Positions 39,970 to 47,807 of a DNA stretch of 64,000 bases are shown one piece after another. The first letter of the stretch is position 1; each line of letters begins with the position of its first letter. A program made the position numbers and the translations under genes. Source of the stretch: Kordia antarctica (GTDB taxonomy: Bacteria > Bacteroidota > Bacteroidia > Flavobacteriales > Flavobacteriaceae); contig NZ_CP019288.1 in NCBI RefSeq assembly GCF_009901525.1, forward strand, positions 4,245,501 to 4,309,500. Direction: 5' to 3'. The notes beneath the pieces were generated by a model, which was given only the letters and a program-made list of their open reading frames with translations, had not been told where the DNA came from and ran no database searches.

Positions 39970-40794
39970 TTAAACTGCCACAGCTCCTTTAATTCTCGGA
40001 TGCGGATTGTAATCAACCAATTCGAAATCTTCAAAAGTAAAGTCAAAAATACTTTTTATTTCAGGATTCATTTTCATGGTTGGTAATGGTTTTGGTTCTC
40101 TTGTGAGTTGTAATTCTACTTGCTCAAAGTGATTGCTGTAAATGTGTGCATCTCCAAATGTGTGAATAAAATCGCCTGCTTCATAACCACAAACTTGCGC
40201 CATCATCATCGTTAATAAAGCATACGAAGCAATGTTAAACGGAACGCCTAAAAAAACATCTGCACTTCGTTGATACAATTGACACGATAATTTTCCATCA
40301 GCTACATAAAATTGAAAAAACGCATGGCAAGGTGGCAATGCTGCTTTTCCGTTGGCAACATTTTCACTAAACGAAATTTTAGTATTTGGTAGTACGCTAG
40401 GATTCCACGCTGAAACCATCATGCGTCTGCTATCTGGATTATTTTTTAAAGTTTCAATTACTTGCGCCAATTGGTCAATGCTTTCGCTATTCCAATTTCG
40501 CCATTGATGTCCGTAAACAGGTCCTAAATCGCCGTTTTCATCTGCCCAAGCATTCCAAATTTTTACGCCATTGTCTTGTAAATATTTGATATTTGTATCA
40601 CCTTTTATGAACCATAATAATTCATGAATGATCGATTTTAAATGTAATTTTTTCGTGGTTACCATTGGAAAACCTTCGCTGAGGTCAAAACGCATTTGAT
40701 GTCCAAATACACTTTTGGTTCCAGTTCCTGTACGATCTCCTTTTTCATTTCCGTTTTCTAATACATGTTTGACTAAGTCTAAATATTGTCTCAT
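39970..40794 (-). CDS. thyA: Thymidylate synthase
   Basis: 274 residues, no truncation. '[17 protein letters not shown]', '[13 protein letters not shown]', nucleophile Cys156 in '[12 protein letters not shown]', and '[13 protein letters not shown]'. It methylates dUMP with methylene-THF, generating the dihydrofolate recycled by the 2TM-DHFR 1.9 kb away. The ~220 bp upstream (40795-41018) hold no other gene that I can support. Confidence 0.98.
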   Translation of the reverse strand: MRQYLDLVKHVLENGNEKGDRTGTGTKSVFGHQMRFDLSEGFPMVTTKKLHLKSIIHELLWFIKGDTNIKYLQDNGVKIWNAWADENGDLGPVYGHQWRNWNSESIDQLAQVIETLKNNPDSRRMMVSAWNPSVLPNTKISFSENVANGKAALPPCHAFFQFYVADGKLSCQLYQRSADVFLGVPFNIASYALLTMMMAQVCGYEAGDFIHTFGDAHIYSNHFEQVELQLTREPKPLPTMKMNPEIKSIFDFTFEDFELVDYNPHPRIKGAVAV

Positions 40795-41018
40795 GATGGT
40801 TTCTTTTAATAGCGTTGCAATACAATTTTGTAGTTTGTAAAAATAAAAAAAACACGTTGATTATGTACCAAAGCATTTGTATTTTATCAATAGGTTATTA
40901 ACTGTTTATTATAATTATTTAAATTATCTTGAAGTCTATTTACAATTGAAGTTTGAGTGTTTTGCAGTGTTAACATCTTGCCTTTGGAATTGCTGCTGTT
41001 TATCAAATAGTTAATATG

Positions 41019-41080
41019 AAGTCTACATTCTTGACTCTAAAAGCGGCTTGTGCTGAGCAAAGTCGAAGTAAGCGGTCTTT
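41019..41080. repeat. Dispersed repeat, copy 1
   Basis: AAGTCTACATTCTTGACTCT, then AAAAGCG, an inserted 25-bp segment, and AGCGGTCTTT. The same element, without the insert, is at 53657-53694. The insert contains TGAGCAAAGTCGAAG, akin to the reverse of the minisatellite unit at 33944. Confidence 0.65.
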
Positions 41081-41109
41081 CTTCTTTTAAAAAATATTAA
41101 TGATATTGT

Positions 41110-41568
41110 TTATTTTTTGAATAATTTCCCTTGTATTGGAAATGCTAATGAATCTATTATTTTGACCTTATCAAAATCTTTATGGTTTGGATTTATTAGA
41201 TAATTAAAGCATGAAGAAATCATTGCAGAAGGAACTTTCATCATCAAATATTCGTTTTCTTGAATAAAAAAATCTCCCAGTGTTTGTGTAACTGTTAATT
41301 GGTCAATCCATTTTTCGCTATCAAAAAATGATGCATCAACTACTAAATAATCTTCATCTGGAATCTCTATTCGAAGTAAAGAATAATTTTCAGGAATAAA
41401 TGATGGTGGAAGATATTGATGCAATTCTACAGCGCACAAAGCTGGACTGTCAGACGTATACAACATTGGAATTCCAAAAGAATTCCAGCGATTATTCTTC
41501 TGTTTTCTAGAACCTTCGCCTGAAATATTAGTTGAATATTTGGAACTGCAAACCCTGTAAACAATCAT
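41110..41568 (-). CDS. RES-domain toxin, pair 2
   Basis: 152 residues. Key residues: Arg in 'NNRWNSFG', Glu in 'LCAVELHQYL', Ser in 'KVPSAMISS', and the terminal 'NYLINPNHKDF'. Expected to degrade NAD+ like MbcT. It is only about a third identical by eye to pair 1's toxin, so the two systems diverged before being brought together. Overlaps its antitoxin gene by 4 bp. Confidence 0.9.
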   Translation of the reverse strand: MIVYRVCSSKYSTNISGEGSRKQKNNRWNSFGIPMLYTSDSPALCAVELHQYLPPSFIPENYSLLRIEIPDEDYLVVDASFFDSEKWIDQLTVTQTLGDFFIQENEYLMMKVPSAMISSCFNYLINPNHKDFDKVKIIDSLAFPIQGKLFKK

Positions 41569-42167
41569 ACTAAATTACCTGTCTCAATTTTAAATAAATG
41601 CTCACGTAGCATATTAATTCCTTGAAACGTATCAACATAATCAATCGGAGCTTTACCTTGTAGTGATGGAGATTTATAGTTAAGCCATTCATCAACATTC
41701 TTTTCGTTTCCAAGCACACTTAAAGCGTATTCTATTAAGGTTAAAAATGACAAAAGTTTTTCAGATTTATTTTGATCAAGATTTTTTCTTTCTTTGATGA
41801 TACTTTGCATAGTTCGCTCGCTGATTCCAATAATTTCCGCCCATTTATTATTGGGTAATTTCATTAAATCATAGATATTTTTGAAATTGTTGAATTTTAT
41901 GCCGCTTCTTGCAGATTCAATAGCGTCCAAATCTGAATATGAAAATTGAATATGTACATCTTTATCTCTCGTTTTTTTAGCAAAAGAAGTTATAACTGCT
42001 TTGCGAGCAGCAATTGTTGCGGCTATATTTTTTGTTGAATATCCAACCTGATAAACACTAGCTTGTTCTTCTACAGCGACTGTTTTTGGTTGAATGATTC
42101 CATCGAATGCTTCTAAGAATAGCAACTTTGATTTTTCTTTATGTGAAGATTTATCTTTCATGAACAA
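41565..42167 (-). CDS. Xre/MbcA/ParS-type antitoxin of RES pair 2
   Basis: 200 residues, longer than the pair 1 antitoxin, with ~60 extra N-terminal residues. The HTH region 'KLPNNKWAEIIGISERTMQS' is followed by the DUF2384 domain 'NVDEWLNYKSPSLQG', 'APIDYVDTFQGINMLREHL'. Upstream of its toxin and overlapping it by 4 bp. Expected to neutralize the toxin and repress the operon. Confidence 0.9.
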   Translation of the reverse strand: MFMKDKSSHKEKSKLLFLEAFDGIIQPKTVAVEEQASVYQVGYSTKNIAATIAARKAVITSFAKKTRDKDVHIQFSYSDLDAIESARSGIKFNNFKNIYDLMKLPNNKWAEIIGISERTMQSIIKERKNLDQNKSEKLLSFLTLIEYALSVLGNEKNVDEWLNYKSPSLQGKAPIDYVDTFQGINMLREHLFKIETGNLV

Positions 42168-42314
42168 CGTTTTTTAAACCAGCAATTTTTCGTCTGTAAA
42201 CGACAAGTTACTGTTTTGTTTTGTAACTACAAAAGAAGTACTAAACTTTAGGAGCCAAAGTTGTATAATTATAAATGCTGTTAAGAAATTAATATAGGTT
42301 TTGAAAAGAATTAA

Positions 42315-44072
42315 TTACCCAATCAACATTCCTGCAATGGTAGCAGAAATTAAAGAAGCAATTGTTCCTCCAATTAATGCCTTGATTCCGAATTCAGAAA
42401 GTGTTTTACGTTGTCCTGGTGCTAATGAGCCGATTCCTCCAATTTGAATTCCGATAGAAGCAAAGTTGGCAAAACCACATAACATATAAGTTGCCATAAT
42501 AATAGACTTATTATATGTTAAATGCACAGCATTGGTAGCGTCTTTTAGTTCTGCTAGTTGAATGTATCCAATAAATTCACTCGCAGCTAATTTGATTCCT
42601 AATAATTGTCCCATCAAAGACATATCTTGACTATCAATACCAATTAACCACATTAAAGGCGCAAATAAATATCCTAAAATAAATTCTAACGATAATGAAT
42701 CATAAGGTGTGTTGGCGGCAATAATTTCATTAAGTGATGTGAAATGCCAATTTAGATGAATACGTTCTATAATAATTCCGTCAAAGCTAGCGACAAATCC
42801 TAAAATACCATTCAGCATGGCAATAAAAGCAACGAAAACTAGCAACATAGCGCCAACATTTACTGCAAGTTTTAAGCCTTCTGTTGTTCCGTTTGCAATG
42901 GCATCTAAGATATTAGAACCTATCTTTTCTTGAGATACTTCTACATTGTTATCAACTTTTTCTTGTTGAGGATATAACATTTTAGAAATCACAATTGCGC
43001 CAGGTGCTGCCATTACAGAAGCTGCTAATAAGTGTTTTGCATAAATTAATTTCAAAGCTGGATCGTCGCCACCTAAAAACCCAATGTATGCTGCTAAAAC
43101 AGCTCCTGCAACAGTTGCCATTCCACCAATCATGACAAGCAAGATTTCGGAACGCGTCATTTTTTCTAAATATGCTTTTATAAGTAATGGTGCTTCTGTT
43201 TGACCTAAAAAGATATTTCCGGCAACGGATAAACTTTCAGCACCAGAAATTCCTAAGATTTTTGTCAAAACCCAAGCCATTCCTTTTACAATTCTCTGAA
43301 TGATTCCTAAGTAGAATAATACAGAAGTTAGCGCAGAGAAAAAGATAATTGTAGGCAATACTTGAAATGCAAAAATGAACCCGAAAGATTCTATATTCAT
43401 CATGCCACCAAATAAAAATTCGCTTCCCGCTTTGGTATATTCTAATATCTCAATGAATAATTTTCCAACTGCTTCAAATGCAGTTTCTACGAATCCAACT
43501 TTTAAAACTCCGATAGCAATAATTAGCTGAAAAACAAGTCCTACACCAACCGTTTTCCAATTGATGGCTTTGCGATTGCTACTTAATAAAAAGGCTATAA
43601 TAAGCAATACTAACATTCCTAAAACACCTCTTATTAAACTCTTTGTACTAAAACCTTCACTTGGTATAATTTGTGAAGTATTTTCAGTAGAAGCGACAAC
43701 TTCTTTAGCCTCAACTTTTTTCTCAAAACTATACGAAACACCTTTTTCATTAAATACTAAGGTAGAATCGGTAAGCGAAGTAATTTTGTATTTGCGAATG
43801 GTATCTGTTGGCGTATTGTAGTAAAAAACCAATAAATTATTTTGGTAGATGTAATCACCAGTTGCTTTTAAATTGTCTTTTGCAGCTAATTGATATTGAA
43901 ATTCTCCAGCTTTTAACGTTAACTTATCAGCATTTGTAGTTGGAATGATGCTTTCACTTTGGGAGTTTTGGATACTGCTAAAATTCCATGTTCCATCAAT
44001 TCCAGTTTCTTGAGCTTGTACGCTAAAAAGTACACAACACATCGTAATAATACTAACTACAAATTTTTGCAT
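42315..44072 (-). CDS. Lipocalin-like domain fused to NupC-type nucleoside transporter
   Basis: 585 residues from the ATG at 44072, 13 bp after the nuclease stop codon. A longer start at 44156 would overlap that gene. Signal peptide (about 1-20, 'FSVQAQ'), then ~100 residues of beta-barrel-like sequence ('IDGTWNFSSIQNSQSES', 'GDYIYQNNLLVFYYN'), then a full CNT/NupC transporter (about 155-585): 'GVGLVFQLIIAIGVLKV', 'FLGQTEAPLLIKAYL', 'NGTTEGLKLAVNVGAMLLVF', 'LCGFANFASIGIQIGGIGSL'. It imports nucleosides by Na+ or H+ symport. A secreted N-terminal domain on this transporter is not usual in E. coli NupC. Confidence 0.93.
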   Translation of the reverse strand: MQKFVVSIITMCCVLFSVQAQETGIDGTWNFSSIQNSQSESIIPTTNADKLTLKAGEFQYQLAAKDNLKATGDYIYQNNLLVFYYNTPTDTIRKYKITSLTDSTLVFNEKGVSYSFEKKVEAKEVVASTENTSQIIPSEGFSTKSLIRGVLGMLVLLIIAFLLSSNRKAINWKTVGVGLVFQLIIAIGVLKVGFVETAFEAVGKLFIEILEYTKAGSEFLFGGMMNIESFGFIFAFQVLPTIIFFSALTSVLFYLGIIQRIVKGMAWVLTKILGISGAESLSVAGNIFLGQTEAPLLIKAYLEKMTRSEILLVMIGGMATVAGAVLAAYIGFLGGDDPALKLIYAKHLLAASVMAAPGAIVISKMLYPQQEKVDNNVEVSQEKIGSNILDAIANGTTEGLKLAVNVGAMLLVFVAFIAMLNGILGFVASFDGIIIERIHLNWHFTSLNEIIAANTPYDSLSLEFILGYLFAPLMWLIGIDSQDMSLMGQLLGIKLAASEFIGYIQLAELKDATNAVHLTYNKSIIMATYMLCGFANFASIGIQIGGIGSLAPGQRKTLSEFGIKALIGGTIASLISATIAGMLIG

Positions 44073-44085
44073 TTGAATAGGTGTT

Positions 44086-44733
44086 TTATTTTTCGTCTTT
44101 ATTGGCTCTTTTAGAAATTTCATCTCTGAGTCTGGCTGCTTTTTCATAATCTTCATCAGCTACAGCGCCATCTAACATCGTATATAATTCTTGAATAGAG
44201 AGTGATTTTAATCCATTGTCAACTACACTTTCTACGGTATTTGTATCGTCGTCGTCAGGAAACAACTCATCAACGACAATACTTTCTTTTTCGGCAGCTT
44301 CTTCCTCTTCTTTGGAAGTTAACTTTAAGAAAATACCAGCTTTGTCTAAGATTGTTTTATAGGTAAAAATTGGTGCATCAAAACGAAGTGCTAACGCAAT
44401 AGCATCGGAAGTTCGAGCATCGATGATTTCTTCAATTTTATCACGTTCACAAATAATACTTGAATAGAAAACGCCATCAACCAATTTATGGATAATGACT
44501 TGTTTTACAACCACATCAAACCGATCTGCAAAATTTTTGAAAAGATCATGGGTTAATGGTCGTGGAGGTTTTATTTCTTTTTCGAGGGCAATAGCAATAG
44601 ATTGAGCTTCAAAAGCACCAATTACAATTGGTAACTTTCGGTCTCCGTCAACTTCATTCAAAATAAGCGCATAGGCTCCATTTTGAGTTTGACTGTATGA
44701 AATTCCCTTAATATTTAGTTTTACTAAACTCAT
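44086..44733 (-). CDS. Bifunctional nuclease family protein with UVR motif
   Basis: 215 residues. BFN/DUF151 domain: 'LPIVIGAFEAQSIAIALE', 'RPLTHDLFKNFADRF', 'DARTSDAIALALRFDAPIF'. The C-terminus adds a UvrB/UvrC-type motif 'LDGAVADEDYEKAARLRDEI'. It is a DNA/RNA nuclease-like family seen throughout Bacteroidetes. It shares the nupC transcription unit (13-bp gap). Confidence 0.93.
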   Translation of the reverse strand: MSLVKLNIKGISYSQTQNGAYALILNEVDGDRKLPIVIGAFEAQSIAIALEKEIKPPRPLTHDLFKNFADRFDVVVKQVIIHKLVDGVFYSSIICERDKIEEIIDARTSDAIALALRFDAPIFTYKTILDKAGIFLKLTSKEEEEAAEKESIVVDELFPDDDDTNTVESVVDNGLKSLSIQELYTMLDGAVADEDYEKAARLRDEISKRANKDEK

Positions 44734-44754
44734 TTGTCTGTTAATGCATTCACA

Positions 44755-44804
44755 TAAAAAAAGGGCTGTCTAAAAAAAAGGATCACTCATTTTAGACAGC
44801 CCTT
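44755..44804 (-). terminator. Terminator after etfA
   Basis: AAGGGCTGTCTAAAA (44761-44775) and TTTTAGACAGCCCTT (44790-44804) pair over 15 bp. On the minus strand the stem is followed by a T run. Confidence 0.95.
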
Positions 44805-44827
44805 AGTTGGGCACAATTTAAAAAAAA

Positions 44828-45796
44828 TTATGCGTTATTCGCTTTAAATTCTTTCAATTTTTCGATTAGCTGTGGCACTACTTCAAAAGCATCTCCAACA
44901 ATACCGTAATCAGCTGCTTTAAAGAAAGGCGCTTCAGGATCTGTATTGATCACAACTTTTACTTTAGAAGCGTTGATTCCAGCTAAATGCTGAATGGCTC
45001 CAGAGATTCCAATGGCAATGTATAAATTAGCAGCAACTGGCTTTCCAGTTTGTCCAACGTGTTCTCCATGTGGTCTCCATCCTAAATCGGAAACTGGTTT
45101 AGAACATGCGGTTGCAGCTCCTAAAACATCCGCTAACTCTTCTATCATTCCCCAGTTTTCTGGACCTTTTAATCCTCTTCCAGCTGAAACTACAATATCT
45201 GCATCTGCAATTGTTACTTTTCCAGATACTTTATCTACGGAGTCAACTTTTACACCAAATAATGAATCGTCTAAGCTTGGCGCGAAAGATTCCACAGTAG
45301 CAGCACCTGAATTTTCAACCAATCCGAAAGAATTATTTGAAACTCCAACGATTTTTACATCAGAATTAATCTCTGTAATGTTGAATGCTTTGTTTGTAAA
45401 TGCTGTTCTTTTTACTGTAAATGGATTGGTGCTTGTTGGTGCAGCTACAACATTAGATGCGTATCCTGCATGTAAGTTAATCGCTAAAATTGGCGCTAAA
45501 GTTTTGCTATCAGTACTTGAACTTACAATAACTACTTTTGCACCTTCTTTTTCTGCTGCTTGACGAAGTGTTGATGCGTATGCTTTTGCATTAAAGTCTT
45601 TTAAACTATCCGCAGATACATTTAAAACTTTATCAACACCGTAATTTGCTAATTCAGAAGCATCTTCAATATTAATTGCAACTGCGGTAACAGTTGTTCC
45701 TAATTGATTGGCAACTTCTTTTGCATATGAAGCAACTTCAAAAGCTACTTTCTTAAATTTTCCTTGTTCTGATTCTGTATATACTAAAACTGACAT
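44828..45796 (-). CDS. etfA: Electron transfer flavoprotein, alpha subunit
   Basis: 322 residues. N-terminal domain 'VLVYTESEQGKFKKVAFEVA' and C-terminal FAD-binding 'VSAGRGLKGPENW', 'GWRPHGEHVGQTGKPVAANL', 'ISGAIQHLAGINASKV' and 'IGISG'. With EtfB it takes electrons from acyl-CoA dehydrogenases to the quinone pool. 44 bp downstream of etfB, and ended by a strong terminator. Confidence 0.97.
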   Translation of the reverse strand: MSVLVYTESEQGKFKKVAFEVASYAKEVANQLGTTVTAVAINIEDASELANYGVDKVLNVSADSLKDFNAKAYASTLRQAAEKEGAKVVIVSSSTDSKTLAPILAINLHAGYASNVVAAPTSTNPFTVKRTAFTNKAFNITEINSDVKIVGVSNNSFGLVENSGAATVESFAPSLDDSLFGVKVDSVDKVSGKVTIADADIVVSAGRGLKGPENWGMIEELADVLGAATACSKPVSDLGWRPHGEHVGQTGKPVAANLYIAIGISGAIQHLAGINASKVKVVINTDPEAPFFKAADYGIVGDAFEVVPQLIEKLKEFKANNA

Positions 45797-45840
45797 GATT
45801 TTTAATTTAAAGATTAAATAATTGAAACATTAAAAAATGA

Positions 45841-46587
45841 TTAAATCACCTTTGCTTCGTTGTGAAGTAGACTAATTAATTCATCAATATTGCCTGCATC
45901 AACTAATTTCACAGCGCCTCTTGGAGCTGGTTTCTCAAATTTTACAGCAGTTGTTTCTTTTTCTGCGTCTGTTGGTTCTACGACATTTAATGGTTTTTTA
46001 CGCGCCATCATAATTCCTCTCATATTAGGAATACGAAGATCACTTTCTTCCACTAATCCTTTTTGTCCACCAATAACTAACGGAAGTGATGTAGAAGAAG
46101 TTTCTTTTCCACCATCAATTTCGCGTATTGCTGTTGCGGCAGTTCCGTCAACTTCTAAATTAATACAGTTGTTTACAAAATTTGCACCGATTAACTCCGC
46201 TAACATTCCAGGAACCATTCCTCCATTGTAATCAATAGATTCTCTTCCTGCAATGATTAAATCATAACCACCATTTTTTGCAACTTCAGCTAATTGTTTT
46301 GCAACAAAAAATCCGTCTGTCGCTGCTGCGTTTACACGGATTGCTCCATCAGCTCCAATAGCTAATGCTTTTCGTAACGTTGACTCAGTTTCTGCGCCTC
46401 CTACATTTACAACATCTACGGTTGCTCCTTGCTTTTCTTTGAACCACATTGCACGCGTTAATCCAAACTCATCATTTGGGTTTATAACAAATTGCACACC
46501 ATTTGTGTCAAATTTAGTATCTCCTTCCGTAAAGTTGATCTTTGACGTAGTGTCGGGTACGTGACTAATACACACTAATATCTTCAT
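45841..46587 (-). CDS. etfB: Electron transfer flavoprotein, beta subunit
   Basis: 248 residues. 'KILVCISHVPDTTSKINF', 'FVINPNDEFGLTRAM', 'DLIIAGRESIDYNGGMVPGM' and the signature 'PNMRGIMMARKKPLNVVEP'. First gene of the etfBA operon. A near-consensus TATCTTCG box lies ~50 bp upstream on the minus strand. Confidence 0.97.
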   Translation of the reverse strand: MKILVCISHVPDTTSKINFTEGDTKFDTNGVQFVINPNDEFGLTRAMWFKEKQGATVDVVNVGGAETESTLRKALAIGADGAIRVNAAATDGFFVAKQLAEVAKNGGYDLIIAGRESIDYNGGMVPGMLAELIGANFVNNCINLEVDGTAATAIREIDGGKETSSTSLPLVIGGQKGLVEESDLRIPNMRGIMMARKKPLNVVEPTDAEKETTAVKFEKPAPRGAVKLVDAGNIDELISLLHNEAKVI

Positions 46588-46713
46588 TGGTATTATATAT
46601 TTTGTTAGTTTTTTTGAAATTTTTTACGAAGATACAGATAATTTCTTTAAAAATGTTATGCGCGCATAATAAATTTTAATCAAATCCGTGTCCTTTTATT
46701 TTTTAATAATAGT

Positions 46714-46721
46714 TACTTTTG
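46714..46721 (+). promoter_or_regulatory. -7 element of pdhB
   Basis: TACTTTTG matches TAnnTTTG, 32 bp before the start codon. No TTTG is seen at 19 bp upstream. Confidence 0.5.
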
Positions 46722-46752
46722 TTTTTCACTTTTTTAAAATAACAACAATTGT

Positions 46753-47730
46753 ATGAGAACAATACAGTTTAGAGAAGCGGTAGCTGAAGCTATGAGCGAA
46801 GAAATGAGAACTGATGACTCCATTTATTTAATGGGAGAAGAAGTTGCCGAATATAATGGAGCATACAAAGCCTCCAAAGGAATGCTTGATGAGTTTGGTG
46901 CTGATAGAGTTATAGATACACCAATTGCAGAGTTAGGTTTTGCAGGTATTGGCGTTGGTTCTGCTATGGGCGGAAATCGACCTATTATTGAGTTTATGAC
47001 GTTCAACTTTGCGTTGGTAGGAATTGACCAGATCATTAACAACGCAGCAAAATTGCGTCAAATGTCAGGTGGACAATTAAATATTCCGATTGTATTTCGT
47101 GGGCCAACGGCTTCGGCAGGTCAATTAGGAGCAACACATTCACAAGCTTTTGAAAGTTGGTTTGCAAACTGTCCAGGTTTAAAAGTAGTAGTTCCTTCAA
47201 ATGTATATGATGCAAAAGGTTTATTAAAAGCAGCCATTAGAGATAATGATCCTGTTATTTTCATGGAATCTGAGCAAATGTATGGTGACAAAGGAGAAGT
47301 TCCGGAAGGAGATTATACAATTCCATTAGGTGTTGCTGATATTAAACGTGAAGGAACAGATGTAACGATTGTTTCTTTTGGAAAAATTATTAAAGAAGCA
47401 TACAAAGCTGCAGATGAATTAGCAGAAGAAGGAATTTCTTGTGAAATAATTGATTTACGTACAATTCGCCCGATGGATCAAGAAACTATTATAAAATCTG
47501 TAAAGAAAACAAATAGATTGGTCATATTAGAAGAAGCATGGCCATTTGGAAATGTTTCTACCGAAATAGCATTTCAAGTACAAGCGCAAGCTTTTGATTA
47601 TTTAGATGCGCCAATTCAAAAAATAAATACAGCTGATACTCCAGCACCATATTCTCCAGTTTTATTTGAAGAATGGTTGCCAAATAAAAACGATGTTATC
47701 AAGGCTGTAAAAAAAGTTATGTACAAATAA
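46753..47730 (+). CDS. pdhB: Pyruvate dehydrogenase E1 component, beta subunit
   Basis: 325 residues. 'FREAVAEAMSEEMRTDDSIY', 'MGEEVAEYNGAYKASKG', 'DTPIAELGFAGIGVGSAM', 'RGPTASAGQLGATHSQAFES' and 'GLKVVVPSNVYDAKGLLKAA' are the E1-beta signatures (TPP pyrimidine-side domain). It works with an E1-alpha encoded elsewhere to decarboxylate pyruvate and hand the acetyl group to E2. Single gene here. Branched-chain E1-beta is the alternative reading. Confidence 0.93.
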   Translation: MRTIQFREAVAEAMSEEMRTDDSIYLMGEEVAEYNGAYKASKGMLDEFGADRVIDTPIAELGFAGIGVGSAMGGNRPIIEFMTFNFALVGIDQIINNAAKLRQMSGGQLNIPIVFRGPTASAGQLGATHSQAFESWFANCPGLKVVVPSNVYDAKGLLKAAIRDNDPVIFMESEQMYGDKGEVPEGDYTIPLGVADIKREGTDVTIVSFGKIIKEAYKAADELAEEGISCEIIDLRTIRPMDQETIIKSVKKTNRLVILEEAWPFGNVSTEIAFQVQAQAFDYLDAPIQKINTADTPAPYSPVLFEEWLPNKNDVIKAVKKVMYK

Positions 47731-47751
47731 AAAATATACATTTAACATGAT

Positions 47752-47787
47752 AAAAGCTTCATCGGCATATTTGTTGATGAGGTTTTT
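47752..47787 (+). terminator. Terminator after pdhB
   Basis: AAAAGCTTCATC, loop, GATGAGGTTTTT; two imperfect pairs. Confidence 0.6.
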
Positions 47788-47807
47788 GTTTTTAAATAGA
47801 TAAAAAT

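Noticed and set aside
44073-44156. Longer start of the NupC fusion
   Set aside because: It would overlap the nuclease gene and precede the signal peptide with a charged segment.
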